Notes under the pieces: model-generated
Databases searched by the model: none
What the model saw: the letters and a program-made list of their open reading frames with translations, nothing else
What the model was told of the DNA's origin: nothing
Origin: Promethearchaeota archaeon
GTDB taxonomy: Archaea > Asgardarchaeota > Lokiarchaeia > Sigynarchaeales > SOKP01
Direction: 5' to 3'
DNA: 12,072 nt
Assembly (NCBI GenBank): GCA_030620005.1
Contig: JAUXAJ010000153.1
Span: 1 to 12,072, forward strand
Translations under genes and position numbers: made by a program
Shown here: piece after piece, positions 1 through 7,107 of the stretch
Numbering within the stretch: position 1 is the first letter of the stretch
How the letters are laid out: every line of letters starts with the position of its first letter

Positions 1-516
1 ATTTGCTTTAATCATGAAATCTAAATCTGATCGGGTGGCGTCTTCTGCCGAAAACAAGATGGTCGAATAATGTTCTTTTGCGTACGTTACCTTCTCTGCG
101 ATTTGATCGAGCACTTCTTGTCTCGTCATTTGAAGTTTTTCTTTCATGTGCAAATCTGATGTAGCAATGAACACGTGTATGCTATCCATATCGGCTTCTA
201 TGACTCGATCGATGTCTTCTTTGTTCATTCTTGCTAATCCGATAACTTCAAAATCCAATCCTAGTTTGGCTATATCCCTGCAAGCTTCGAAATCGCCTCG
301 TGATGTATTCGGGAATCCCGCTTCAATTATATCTATGCCCGCATCATTAATAGCTTTTGCAATGGAAAGCTTTTCATCGAGTGTAAAACTAATTCCGGGA
401 GTTTGTTCTCCATCTCGGAGTGTTGTATCGAAGAAATACGCCTTTTTTGGGAGAATTAGCGACTCTCGAATCTTTTCCATCATTTCTGAAACATGTATAT
501 CCTTTATTTCGTTCAT
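1..516 (-). CDS. 2-isopropylmalate / citramalate / homocitrate synthase family protein, N-terminal part (cut by window edge)
   Basis: Acetyl-CoA-dependent Claisen condensation enzyme of the LeuA/CimA/AksA/NifV family, which starts leucine, isoleucine or 2-oxoacid chain-elongation pathways. Reading the minus strand from the ATG at 516 gives 172 open codons up to the edge. The family signature FFDTTLRDGEQTPG lies at residues 28-41, with the catalytic Arg34 and metal-binding Asp35. IHVFIATSDLHMKEKL follows in the middle and SAEDATRSD at 156-164, as in archaeal members of the TIM-barrel domain. The start is supported by GAGGT nine bases upstream of the ATG. Family members are usually about 370-510 residues, so roughly half or more lies outside the window, including any C-terminal LeuA dimerisation/allosteric domain that would separate LeuA and CimA from homocitrate synthase. 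The substrate therefore cannot be decided here. The 739 bases upstream are gene-free, so the gene probably has its own promoter. The family call is very sure; the exact enzyme is not. Confidence 0.93.
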   Translation of the reverse strand, partial: MNEIKDIHVSEMMEKIRESLILPKKAYFFDTTLRDGEQTPGISFTLDEKLSIAKAINDAGIDIIEAGFPNTSRGDFEACRDIAKLGLDFEVIGLARMNKEDIDRVIEADMDSIHVFIATSDLHMKEKLQMTRQEVLDQIAEKVTYAKEHYSTILFSAEDATRSDLDFMIKAN

Positions 517-863
517 TTTTAATTTACCTCATATAATTTTTTTATTATTATACGCTCCCCTAAGTTCATAAGAATCAAACGATGGAGATTCTTAAAGAAC
601 AAAAGAGAGCCTTTATAACAATAATAAGACAAGTAATAATAAATCTAACAACATTTCTAAGGAAGAAAACCGCCCCAAAAGCTTTTTTGCTGGAGTATTA
701 ATATTTACTTGAGGTATTTTCATTTATCAAGATCCTTCTTTTGTTGTAGATCATGATTTCTAAATTGTAGATTAAATTAATATTTTTCCATTTTACTTCA
801 ATATTTCTCCAACTAAGGTTTCCAATAAATTAGCGTCTAATGGGAATTTCCAAAATTCGTTCC

Positions 864-903
864 AGAATAATTATTTAGCTTTTAATTATTCTTTTAATTA
901 TTC
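864..903. repeat. AT-rich inverted repeat with a 12-base tandem duplication
   Basis: AGAATAATTA at 864-873 is the exact reverse complement of TAATTATTCT at 883-892, giving a potential 10-bp stem with a 9-base loop. The right arm belongs to a perfect tandem duplication of TTTTAATTATTC (880-891 and 892-903). In DNA this AT-rich, such structures can arise by slippage, so no function is assigned. Confidence 0.45.
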
Positions 904-1245
904 TAAAAACCTTCATTATGTTTATTAATTAGCACTTTTCATTTAATGTGTTTTTTATTATGGGTGATAAATAAATTTGAGAAATTTTGTATAATAAAGC
1001 AATAAAATAGAAAATAATACAATAAGTTACTTCCAACCGTGAATTTATGGAATTGGTGATGATCTGTAACTTGAATAAAAACAAAAAGTCGCATCATTTT
1101 TTATAATTTTTACCGCTTCGTTCGTGACATTTAGAAAGTTACCAAGTAATACGGTATTTGGTCCAATTACATCAAACATCCTGGCCCACGATGAGGTTTG
1201 GAGGGGTATAATAATCACAAAGTACATGGTTTTTATTGTAAGAAT

Positions 1246-1254
1246 AAAAAAAAA
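1246..1254 (-). terminator. Oligo-T terminator after tRNA-Ser
   Basis: Nine consecutive T residues on the minus strand begin two bases after the discriminator base of tRNA-Ser. Oligo-T runs on the non-template strand are the main intrinsic terminators of archaeal RNA polymerase. It probably ends the rpl34e-cmk-rpl14e-tRNA-Ser transcript as well. Confidence 0.6.
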
Positions 1255-1269
1255 GCGCAACGGGAGGGA

Positions 1270-1298
1270 TTATCATCATTCACGAATTATGGAAAGAT
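1270..1298 (-). other. T-loop intron of tRNA-Ser (about position 58/59)
   Basis: A 29-nt insertion interrupts the T-loop between TTCAA(A) and (A)T. Removing it restores a seven-base loop TTCAAAT, a closed T stem and an acceptor stem that is otherwise unpaired. Inside, ATCTTTC can pair with GAATGAT across one T-T mismatch. The exact splice points can slide by one base because of the surrounding A run, and a canonical bulge-helix-bulge is not obvious. Confidence 0.8.
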
Positions 1299-1330
1299 TT
1301 TGAACCCCCGAGCGCGTGTGCGCACTGGCT

Positions 1331-1350
1331 TAATGGGGAATTTTATTCCA
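1331..1350 (-). other. Canonical 37/38 intron of tRNA-Ser
   Basis: This 20-nt insertion follows G37. The predicted bulge-helix-bulge has anticodon stem CTGGC/GCCAG, a four-position central helix TTGG/CCAT (three pairs), three-base bulges AGT and TAA, and an inner hairpin GGAA-TAAAA-TTCC. Cuts after the second base of each bulge give a normal seven-base anticodon loop. Confidence 0.85.
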
Positions 1351-1417
1351 CTCCAAGCCAGCGTCTTACCAACTAGGCTACCGTTGCCTGGGTTTAAACG
1401 AAATTAAACCACTTTAA

Positions 1418-1690
1418 TTATTTTATAGGGATTGAAACCGTCTCATTCATTTTCTTGGATAGTTTAGCTTTTTTGATAGCGGCTTCAACTTCTTCGTGGG
1501 GTGCTCCTTTTTTAATATCAACAGTTTTATCGATGGGTTCTACGTGTTTATAATTGACTCTTCTTCGTTTAACTTTTAAACCATCAATTAATAAGTAGTT
1601 TTTATCAATAATATCCACGACAACGCAGTAATAACCAGTTTCTCGTCCCAATGTTTTTACACATACTCGTCCTATATCGTAAACGCTCAC
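1418..1690 (-). CDS. rpl14e: Large ribosomal subunit protein L14e
   Basis: This 90-residue basic protein matches archaeal L14e (eL14), an rRNA-binding protein of the large subunit found in archaea and eukaryotes but not bacteria. The N-terminal SVYDIGRVCVKTLGRE, the central YLLIDG and the VKRRRVNYKHVEP segment are typical of its SH3-like/KOW barrel, and the length is normal for archaea. The start is GTG at 1690, supported by GGTGA eight bases upstream; no better ATG is present. It lies downstream of cmk in the conserved archaeal order L34e-cmk-L14e. The next gene on the strand is tRNA-Ser rather than the truB/cbf5 gene often found there. A transcript running through the tRNA to the T9 run is likely. 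Confidence 0.95.
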   Translation of the reverse strand: MSVYDIGRVCVKTLGRETGYYCVVVDIIDKNYLLIDGLKVKRRRVNYKHVEPIDKTVDIKKGAPHEEVEAAIKKAKLSKKMNETVSIPIK

Positions 1691-1829
1691 TTAATTCGTC
1701 ACCAAATTATTTTTTGTTTAATTTATCCTTGCTGAATTTTTATTTATCCAGTAAAGACAAATAAATTGCATTAGGTTATGAAACAAAGGTAAAAATAAAA
1801 TTTTTGTGGTTTTGCATGATAAATAATGT

Positions 1830-2363
1830 TTACATTTTCTTAATGACAGCAAGTATTTTATCTAGAACGCCCTCAATAGATAGGGTTTCGGTATCTATTA
1901 TCAGATCATATATTTTATTTTCATTATCAAGATCCCCTAAATCAACGTTATATAATTCTTTGAACCGTTCATGTTCGGATTTTTCTCTCACGACGGTTTC
2001 ATTTAATTTTTCTTCGTATGATGTTTGATCTCTCTCTACCATCCTTTTCACTCTTGTTTTTAAGGGACACCTGAGAAGTATTTTGAAATCTGCGATTGTT
2101 TCTAGAATATAAGCGCTTAATTGGCTGTCAATAATGATGTTGCCTTCTTTTGCAATTTCCAAGATTTTTTCGTCCAATTTTTTGTCAATTTGGGGGTGTG
2201 CCTCAACGTGAGCAGTGAATTCTTCCAGCGTCATGTTCATTTCCTTTGCAAGATCTCGAAACGCTTGACCAGTAGAGTAATACTTCAGACCTAATGATTC
2301 AGCAATTATTTTTCCTATACTCGTTTTACCCGTTCCGTGTAATCCTGAAATGGCTAATATCAT
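1830..2363 (-). CDS. cmk: Archaeal cytidylate kinase
   Basis: CMP/dCMP kinase of 177 residues, transferring the ATP gamma-phosphate to CMP in pyrimidine nucleotide synthesis in the cytoplasm. The P-loop GLHGTGKT is at residues 7-14 (a common archaeal form has GPPGSGKT). YYSTGQAFRDLA follows at about 28-40 as the NMP-binding element, and RCPLKTRVKRMVERD in the second half resembles the lid region of this family. The length fits short archaeal Cmk rather than the longer bacterial enzyme. It sits between rpl34e and rpl14e, a gene order conserved across many archaea, which strongly supports the assignment over adenylate kinase. No strong Shine-Dalgarno sequence precedes the ATG at 2363; a weak GTGA lies about 18 bases upstream. 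Confidence 0.93.
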   Translation of the reverse strand: MILAISGLHGTGKTSIGKIIAESLGLKYYSTGQAFRDLAKEMNMTLEEFTAHVEAHPQIDKKLDEKILEIAKEGNIIIDSQLSAYILETIADFKILLRCPLKTRVKRMVERDQTSYEEKLNETVVREKSEHERFKELYNVDLGDLDNENKIYDLIIDTETLSIEGVLDKILAVIKKM

Positions 2364-2442
2364 GATTTTGATTAAATCATTTCACATTTAGTTAAAAGAA
2401 ATTCAAAAGGTATCAAATTCTTTTTAGAGATCCTATAATCAG

Positions 2443-2450
2443 AAAAAAAA
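2443..2450 (-). terminator. Oligo-T run after rpl34e
   Basis: A T8 run on the minus strand begins 11 bases after the rpl34e stop codon. It could terminate or attenuate transcription between rpl34e and cmk. If partly read through, it would let the ribosomal protein be expressed above the kinase. Confidence 0.4.
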
Positions 2451-2461
2451 TAATTAAAAGA

Positions 2462-2731
2462 TTATTGGCTTCTTACGGCTTCTTTTATCAAAGTCTGAAG
2501 GCATTTTGCGCAATATCTCCCGCTTTCTAACCGATTTGCTCGTCTTGCGGTTTTTCTTGTCTTAGCCATTTTTGCTGGACGAAGTCTTGGAATGGATTGA
2601 AGGGGTCGTTTGCATATTGCACATTGACTTTTATGGGGTTTTTTCCTCCAATAATGAGTTACATTTCGGCCACCAGGAGTTTTTAATTTTTTACGTTTTT
2701 GAGCGCGGGATCTTAAACCAGGTCGTGGCAT
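2462..2731 (-). CDS. rpl34e: Large ribosomal subunit protein L34e
   Basis: This 89-residue, very basic protein matches archaeal/eukaryal L34e (eL34). It opens with MPRPGLRSRAQKRKK, followed by the TPGGRNVTHYWRKKP signature. Two Cys pairs, CAIC (about 37-40) and CAKC (about 74-77), form a zinc-ribbon. The segment RLRPAKMAKTRKTARRANR is typical of the rRNA-binding part. Length and motifs are complete. There is no Shine-Dalgarno sequence at the ATG (2731), and a TATA-like box about 24 bases upstream suggests a leaderless mRNA. It is the first gene of the L34e-cmk-L14e block. Confidence 0.97.
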   Translation of the reverse strand: MPRPGLRSRAQKRKKLKTPGGRNVTHYWRKKPHKSQCAICKRPLQSIPRLRPAKMAKTRKTARRANRLESGRYCAKCLQTLIKEAVRSQ

Positions 2732-2750
2732 GATTTATCAGTATTTTTGT

Positions 2751-2760
2751 TCTATATAGA
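2751..2760 (-). promoter_or_regulatory. TATA-like box of rpl34e
   Basis: TCTATATAGA is centred about 24 bases upstream of the rpl34e ATG. This is the spacing expected if transcription starts at or next to the start codon, as in leaderless archaeal mRNAs. The lack of a Shine-Dalgarno sequence agrees. The core is palindromic, so strand is inferred from the gene. Confidence 0.45.
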
Positions 2761-2957
2761 TAATAGTAATAGAATTTTAAGTTAAATTAATAATAATAAA
2801 AAGCAGAAAAAAAATATTAATTTTATTATTTTCTTCTAATCTTTTTTGAAGTGATTAATATTGATGTTAAATATTATTTGTAGGAACTCAAAATAGCATT
2901 GTCAATGCTGTAATTTTTAGTTAATAGTAATGGAATTATAGGGATTTTATCAATATT

Positions 2958-3905
2958 TTATCCAAATAGAGTTGGTCTGAAGAAAAATAACAAGATTGCT
3001 ACAATGATTCCAATAATGTATAAAGGAATTAATAACCGAAAAGTCGAGCTGTTACTTAATTCTCTCATGGCAATTGTCATTAGAAGTGGAACCCATATTG
3101 CAATGGTCAGAGCATCTATTACATCTAATACTGCCCAAACAGGAGAGTTAAACATTGGTCCGAATATAGATGGACTGGGGAAGCCCGAATATATTGTAAT
3201 GTTAACGGTCGGTAATGCTATGAGTAAAATAAGAATTTTAACTCCATTAATCAACAAGAATGGAGCAAAAGCGCATAACATCATTTTAAATTTGTAAGCT
3301 TCCATTCTTTGGAGCAATATTCCGCCTTTGTAAATACTAAACACGCTTAAGTTCTCTTTACTATATTTTTCTGATTCTTCTTCTTCTGCCTTCTCTTCTC
3401 CGAAGCGGGCTTCTAATCTTTGTGAAAAACCAACCGCTAAATTTGCTCCTTTAGTAAATAGCCAAACCAAAATACCAAACAATATGAATTGAAAAATCCC
3501 TCCAAACAGGAAAAAAGCGAGAAAAAATGTCAGATTATAATAAAACATCAATGGTGAAAAAATATCAACAGAAACACCTCCGATCGAAGTAACTCTGAAA
3601 TGAGAAAAAACTGCTAGCCCCATTAGGCCCCATAATAACGAATTGAACAACAATATCAAGTATCCAGGCGCCTTACCACGCTTGTGGTTGATATCCCAAA
3701 AAGATAAATTAGGTCTGATGAAAAGATAAATTATTTTCATGTACCATGGGAGGGGATTGGTCCATTCAGCTTCAATTCTCGTGAGCAACAAAAATTTTTC
3801 AACTCTCTCAACTCTCAATCGCTTGCCGCAAAAACTACAAGCGTAGCTATCTGCTGGATTCTCATTCCCGCATCTCGGGCATCTTTGGCTTGCTTCTACC
3901 GACAT
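2958..3905 (-). CDS. Zinc-ribbon integral membrane protein, Yip1-like
   Basis: This 315-residue protein has an N-terminal zinc-ribbon with CPRC at 9-12 and CSFC at 23-26, then a soluble linker, then a membrane domain. Hydrophobic segments lie near 82-101, 121-151 (probably two helices or one long one), 206-234, 255-282 and 291-310. A charged cytoplasmic loop rich in Glu and Lys lies at about 160-188. The motif IRPNLSFWDINHKRGKAPGY just before the first membrane helix resembles the start of Yip1-type domains, whose eukaryotic members act with Rab GTPases in vesicle traffic. That family link is made by eye from pattern and topology and needs a profile search. The gene stands alone, with 225 non-coding bases before rpl34e and 82 after rtcA. 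A role in membrane organisation is only a guess. It is clearly a real gene. Confidence 0.75.
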   Translation of the reverse strand: MSVEASQRCPRCGNENPADSYACSFCGKRLRVERVEKFLLLTRIEAEWTNPLPWYMKIIYLFIRPNLSFWDINHKRGKAPGYLILLFNSLLWGLMGLAVFSHFRVTSIGGVSVDIFSPLMFYYNLTFFLAFFLFGGIFQFILFGILVWLFTKGANLAVGFSQRLEARFGEEKAEEEESEKYSKENLSVFSIYKGGILLQRMEAYKFKMMLCAFAPFLLINGVKILILLIALPTVNITIYSGFPSPSIFGPMFNSPVWAVLDVIDALTIAIWVPLLMTIAMRELSNSSTFRLLIPLYIIGIIVAILLFFFRPTLFG

Positions 3906-3973
3906 GATTAATTATCTAATATACTTGTTTTAAAATTTTATACCACTAAATTAAATAATAAAAATAAACAATT

Positions 3974-3980
3974 AAAAAAA
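3974..3980 (-). terminator. Oligo-T terminator after rtcA
   Basis: A T7 run begins seven bases after the rtcA stop codon on the minus strand, followed by further T-rich sequence. It is a plausible end for the three-gene transcript that starts near 7031. Confidence 0.5.
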
Positions 3981-3987
3981 TTACTGG

Positions 3988-5064
3988 TTATTGATATTCT
4001 ATTAAGAAATTTTTTTTTTTTGTTCCTTCAGAAATCACATAATCTCTATTAGCAAATAATTTAATTAATTCTAAATTGGTTTTTGCGTGATTAGTAATTT
4101 CACGCACCTTAATACTTGATGGTGCTTTAACATAACCCATTAATGGTAATAACTGATCGCTTAAAAAATTGTCAACCGGTATATCGTTTATGATATAGGT
4201 TGCAATATCTTTTGCAGCCATTATTCCTAGTGTTTCAGATGATATTTTTCTTTCGCCTAAAATTGTACCAGTAGAGATGCACGCACCAGTATCTGAACGA
4301 GCCCACAAAGAAAGACCCACTCCTGGACTTAAAGAGTTTACCCAGCTATGTTTCATGTCAAGTTCCATTTTGAATTCTTTTTTGAGTTGTTGTAAAATTG
4401 ATCTTTTAATTCTCGAAACTATATTGGCATTATTTCTTTTTAATTGATTTGAAATTATAATTTCGCCTTGAATCAAATCAATATTTCCCAGTTCAGTTAA
4501 CTTTATTGGTGTTAAGCCCTTTTTGGGAGGATAAATAGTACATCTTGTTTTACCTCCACCTTTAGGATAAAACCCAAATGTTTCAATATCAATATCAATT
4601 GTAATACCAGAACTTTTAAGAATTTGATACGTAACTTCTTTAAGATAGTTAAGACTTGGAGCCCATTTACCAAAAGTTCCTCCACCTTCAAGAGAGATTT
4701 CAATTTTTTCAGGTTTAGTCAGATTGAAGCAAGCAATTTGAATTGGTTGGAGTAACAGCCCAATACTAGCGGCCGTGCCAATTTTTACTTGAATGCTTTT
4801 TTTAACGGCATCACTGTTGGGAGTGAAAGTTAATTCTCTTGTTCCAACTTTACAATCGCTTAATTTACTATTGGTTAATTCAGCAAGAGTTTTAAGACCA
4901 AGTAAATGTTGTAATCTTAAACCTGGCTTAGGGCGATTAGCACGAATGTTTTTAATTTTAATAGGGCGATTAAATAACACGGAATATCCAGCACTTAAAC
5001 GGAGTATGGAGCCACCTCCTTCTCCAAACGAACCATCAATTTCTATAATGTCATCATTACTCAT
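3988..5064 (-). CDS. rtcA: RNA 3'-terminal phosphate cyclase
   Basis: RtcA converts RNA 3'-phosphate ends to 2',3'-cyclic phosphates using ATP through a covalent adenylyl-histidine intermediate. The 358-residue protein is full length. The family signatures are EIDGSFGEGGGSILRLS (about 8-24), RANRPKPGLRLQHL (42-54), LEGGGTFGKWAPS (125-137) and FYPKGGGK (165-172). The predicted nucleotidylated residue is His326 in ITNHAKTN, matching the H-x-x-T-N motif near the C terminus. SDQLLPLMGY precedes it. The start ATG has a good Shine-Dalgarno GAGGG. It is the last gene of a tight operon, 17 bases after the Nudix-NMNAT gene. 2',3'-cyclic phosphate ends are substrates for RtcB, the archaeal tRNA-splicing ligase, which may matter in a genome with so many tRNA introns; that link is an inference. 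Confidence 0.95.
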   Translation of the reverse strand: MSNDDIIEIDGSFGEGGGSILRLSAGYSVLFNRPIKIKNIRANRPKPGLRLQHLLGLKTLAELTNSKLSDCKVGTRELTFTPNSDAVKKSIQVKIGTAASIGLLLQPIQIACFNLTKPEKIEISLEGGGTFGKWAPSLNYLKEVTYQILKSSGITIDIDIETFGFYPKGGGKTRCTIYPPKKGLTPIKLTELGNIDLIQGEIIISNQLKRNNANIVSRIKRSILQQLKKEFKMELDMKHSWVNSLSPGVGLSLWARSDTGACISTGTILGERKISSETLGIMAAKDIATYIINDIPVDNFLSDQLLPLMGYVKAPSSIKVREITNHAKTNLELIKLFANRDYVISEGTKKKNFLIEYQ

Positions 5065-5081
5065 TTATTACCCTCTTTTCT

Positions 5082-6200
5082 TTATAAAGACTTTATTCTT
5101 TCAATACCACCGAATTTTTTAATTAAAGTAGAAACTTCCTTGGGAACTAAACTCGTCCACTTATTATCGTCACGAGATATTGCTTTTCTTATATTTGATG
5201 CATTATATTTTCTTTTGAATATCACTAGTTTTTTACCGAGTTTATATCCTTTGTTTTTGAATAGTTGTCGTACCCAATCACTATTAGAAAATATGACCTT
5301 AAAATTTCCGATAATTGAAACGACATGATCGACCCATTTTTCTGCGTCATAAATATCTTCTATTTCAAGAATTTCATATCGCTCAGGTTTAATGTTTCTT
5401 TTTTCCATTGTGGCGATAATAAATTGCTTTCTTTCTAAACATGTGAATGGATCATTCTTAGTATGAGATGTTTGAGCACTTCCTATTCCAATTTTGATTT
5501 TTTTATGAAACTTCAAAATATTTTTTATCACGTGGATATGTCCGTGGTGTAATGGTTGGAATCTCCCAATAAATAAGGCTACATTGTTCTTATTGTTTAC
5601 AATTTGCTTTCTTTCAAAAAGTTCTAAAATATCGGCATTTAATAATTCCAACCAAATTTTCTTAGGAGATTCTATCGACTTCTCTTTCTTAAATAGTTCA
5701 AGTAATTCAGTTTTAGTATAAAATTTACTTCCTTCTCTTTCTACTTCGTTAGGATCTGGGAGCAGATTTACGTCATGTTCAACTAATCCATAAAATATAT
5801 ACGCAATTTCTTTTGTAAGGCCATTATATTCCAACTCTAAACAGTGAAAAATAATTTTTTTTACGGCATCCAGGTGTATTCCGAATTCTTCTTCTAATTC
5901 TCTCAAAGCATTCTTTTTAATACCTTCCAAATCTAGATCCTTCTGGAAATTTACATGTCCGGATGCGGAATCCGTGAAATATTCGGGATAACTTCGCTTA
6001 TTTTTACTGCGCTTTTGAACTAAATACAATACATTATTATTTGGAGTTATAGCGATGATAAAAAGTCGAACGATTAGATGACAAACATTTTTTTCGTGCG
6101 CCATTTCACGTTCCATGGGAAAAATGAATTTAGATATTTGTCCAGCTTGCAAATATTTAATATTTTCTTCTTCGATACAAGCTAGTGTTTCTTCAACCAT
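5082..6200 (-). CDS. Nudix hydrolase - nicotinamide-nucleotide adenylyltransferase fusion protein
   Basis: Two domains in one 372-residue chain. Residues about 35-160 form a Nudix domain with SGHV (80-83) and the helix E-x7-REL-EEEFGI (92-108). The spacing from Gly81 to Glu92 is longer than the standard Nudix box. The sequence RSKNKRSYPEYFTDS resembles isopentenyl-diphosphate isomerase relatives, but that enzyme's catalytic Cys motif is replaced by TDSASGHV, so isomerase activity is unlikely. Residues about 206-365 are an archaeal NadM-type NMN adenylyltransferase, with GRFQPLHHGH (212-221), GSAQTSHTKNDPFTCLER (about 240-257) and the C-terminal NASNIRKAI (333-341). It makes NAD+ from NMN and ATP. 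Bacterial NadM-Nudix enzymes carry the domains in the opposite order. The start ATG has GAGGA upstream. It is co-transcribed with the DUF62 gene (15-base gap) and rtcA (17-base gap). The Nudix substrate is unknown; ADP-ribose or an NAD derivative is reasonable. Confidence 0.9.
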   Translation of the reverse strand: MVEETLACIEEENIKYLQAGQISKFIFPMEREMAHEKNVCHLIVRLFIIAITPNNNVLYLVQKRSKNKRSYPEYFTDSASGHVNFQKDLDLEGIKKNALRELEEEFGIHLDAVKKIIFHCLELEYNGLTKEIAYIFYGLVEHDVNLLPDPNEVEREGSKFYTKTELLELFKKEKSIESPKKIWLELLNADILELFERKQIVNNKNNVALFIGRFQPLHHGHIHVIKNILKFHKKIKIGIGSAQTSHTKNDPFTCLERKQFIIATMEKRNIKPERYEILEIEDIYDAEKWVDHVVSIIGNFKVIFSNSDWVRQLFKNKGYKLGKKLVIFKRKYNASNIRKAISRDDNKWTSLVPKEVSTLIKKFGGIERIKSL

Positions 6201-6215
6201 GCTAATTTCCTCTTT

Positions 6216-7031
6216 CTATAAATCTATTTCAATTATATCTCCAACATTTAAATTCATGTGTTTTGCTGCATTACCCTGATTTATAGAAGCTTCAAGAAAA
6301 CCAGTGGAACCTATGAGAAATAATAACGATTTTTTTGGTACCTTGTTATAAGTTCTAGCATGCGTACCAATATATTCAGCCTTTTTGTGAATGAGCTTAA
6401 TATTACCACCTTCTTTTAGGAATATGGAAGTTCCTTTAATATTCGTAATGATATTCCCAAAATTATCTATATATTGAACCGTGCAGCGGAATTTTTTACT
6501 AGATATTCTCTGGTATTCGATTTGATGTTTAATAAGGTTTTCAGGATCTAATGAGTTACCAAATTCTTTAAGAGAAAGCCCCTTAGTAATATGGGCTCCA
6601 ATAGGCGCCATTATATCCCGACCGTGAAAAGTTGTTGAAATGGGTTTATTAAGGTAGTTGTGATTTTCAACTTTTACACATTCAATGATTCTCTCGTCTT
6701 CTTCCAATGCGTTAGGAAGGATGCCATTATCTGGACCCACAAAATAATAAGGCGTATTAGTTTTTACTGCAATAACGTTCCTACAAGCGTCGCCAACACC
6801 AGGGTCAATCACGTAAATAAAAACCGTGTTTTTTGGAAAGTACTTATAAGTGCTTTTTAACGCGTATGAAGCTTCAAGTATCGAATAGGAGGAAATTTCG
6901 TGTGAAATATCAATTATTTTAACATTTGGATTAATTTTTAAAATAACTCCCTTCATGCTTGCGACATAGTGTTGTCCTTTAGCTCCGAAATCTGTTAATA
7001 GAGCAATGATATTATCGAGAAAATCGGTCAT
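6216..7031 (-). CDS. S-adenosyl-L-methionine hydroxide adenosyltransferase (DUF62 family)
   Basis: This is a member of the SAM-dependent chlorinase/fluorinase-related family, whose ordinary archaeal and bacterial members hydrolyse SAM to adenosine and methionine using water. The 271-residue length is typical. Motifs are IALLTDFG (9-16) with Asp14, VIDPGVG (74-80) with the catalytic Asp76, Arg84 shortly after, and TTFHGRDIMAP (133-143) with His136. These correspond to the Asp-Arg-His set described for the family. The C-terminal GSTGFLEASINQGNAA and NVGDIIEI segments fit the C-terminal beta domain. Arg84 is one residue further from the Asp than the usual spacing I recall. It is the first gene of the operon with Nudix-NMNAT and rtcA, and AT-rich sequence with a TATATA element at about 7060-7067 could be its promoter. 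Halogenase activity is not expected. Confidence 0.93.
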   Translation of the reverse strand: MTDFLDNIIALLTDFGAKGQHYVASMKGVILKINPNVKIIDISHEISSYSILEASYALKSTYKYFPKNTVFIYVIDPGVGDACRNVIAVKTNTPYYFVGPDNGILPNALEEDERIIECVKVENHNYLNKPISTTFHGRDIMAPIGAHITKGLSLKEFGNSLDPENLIKHQIEYQRISSKKFRCTVQYIDNFGNIITNIKGTSIFLKEGGNIKLIHKKAEYIGTHARTYNKVPKKSLLFLIGSTGFLEASINQGNAAKHMNLNVGDIIEIDL

Positions 7032-7107
7032 TTCACTTTTTTATGAAGATTCTTTAAAAGATATATTTCAGTTATAATTAGTCGAATTTAATGGTAATCT
7101 ATAAACA

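Larger units (their letters stand above)
517..1255. other. Long AT-rich intergenic region without a credible gene
   Basis: This stretch separates the start of the LeuA-family gene from the tRNA-Ser terminator. It is rich in A/T runs and stop codons in all frames. I see no convincing protein gene, tRNA or CRISPR. It should contain the promoter of the LeuA-family gene; TATA-like sequence occurs around 536-552 but the exact box is unclear. The only clear structure is a hairpin with a 12-base tandem duplication at 864-903. A 71-codon open frame near 1045-1260 begins inside the tRNA-Ser 3' end and is probably chance. Confidence 0.6.
1256..1387 (-). tRNA. tRNA-Ser(GGA) with anticodon-loop and T-loop introns
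   Basis: A class II tRNA folds from this 132-nt minus-strand segment once two introns are removed (mature length 83). The acceptor GCAACGG (1381-1387) pairs perfectly with CCGTTGC (1257-1263), and the discriminator is G73 (1256), as expected for serine. The D-loop has GTTGG. The anticodon stem CTGGC/GCCAG flanks anticodon GGA (1352-1354). A long variable arm has the stem GCGC-ACAC-GCGC. The T stem GGGGG/CCCTC includes one G-T pair. One intron (1331-1350) lies after position 37 and one (about 1270-1298) in the T-loop. CCA is not encoded. The D stem has one C-A mismatch. The gene starts 30 bases after rpl14e and is probably co-transcribed with it. An initial reading as tRNA-Pro(UGG) was discarded because it breaks the anticodon stem and ignores the variable arm. 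Confidence 0.9.

Noticed and set aside
146..571. 141-codon open frame on the plus strand
   Set aside because: It is antisense to the LeuA-family gene, whose minus-strand frame carries clear catalytic motifs; the plus-strand translation is low-complexity Ser/Ile-rich sequence.
1055..1065. Box C-like GTGATGA on the plus strand (C/D guide RNA)
   Set aside because: No D box (CTGA) or C'/D' pair follows at a suitable distance.
1045..1260. 71-codon minus-strand frame starting with TTG
   Set aside because: The start lies inside the acceptor end of tRNA-Ser and just before its oligo-T terminator. An inner ATG would leave about 44 codons with no ribosome-binding site or recognisable motif.
1256..1387. 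Reading the tRNA as Pro(UGG)
   Set aside because: This breaks the perfect CTGGC/GCCAG anticodon stem, misplaces the intron relative to the bulge-helix-bulge, and does not explain the long variable arm or G73.
3988..5064. RtcA possibly lacking its catalytic histidine near SDQLL
   Set aside because: The nucleotidylated His lies in the later H-x-x-T-N motif, present here as His326, so the active site looks intact.
5082..6200. Isopentenyl-diphosphate isomerase identity for the Nudix domain
   Set aside because: The catalytic Cys motif is replaced by TDSASGHV, and the fusion with NMNAT points to nucleotide chemistry.
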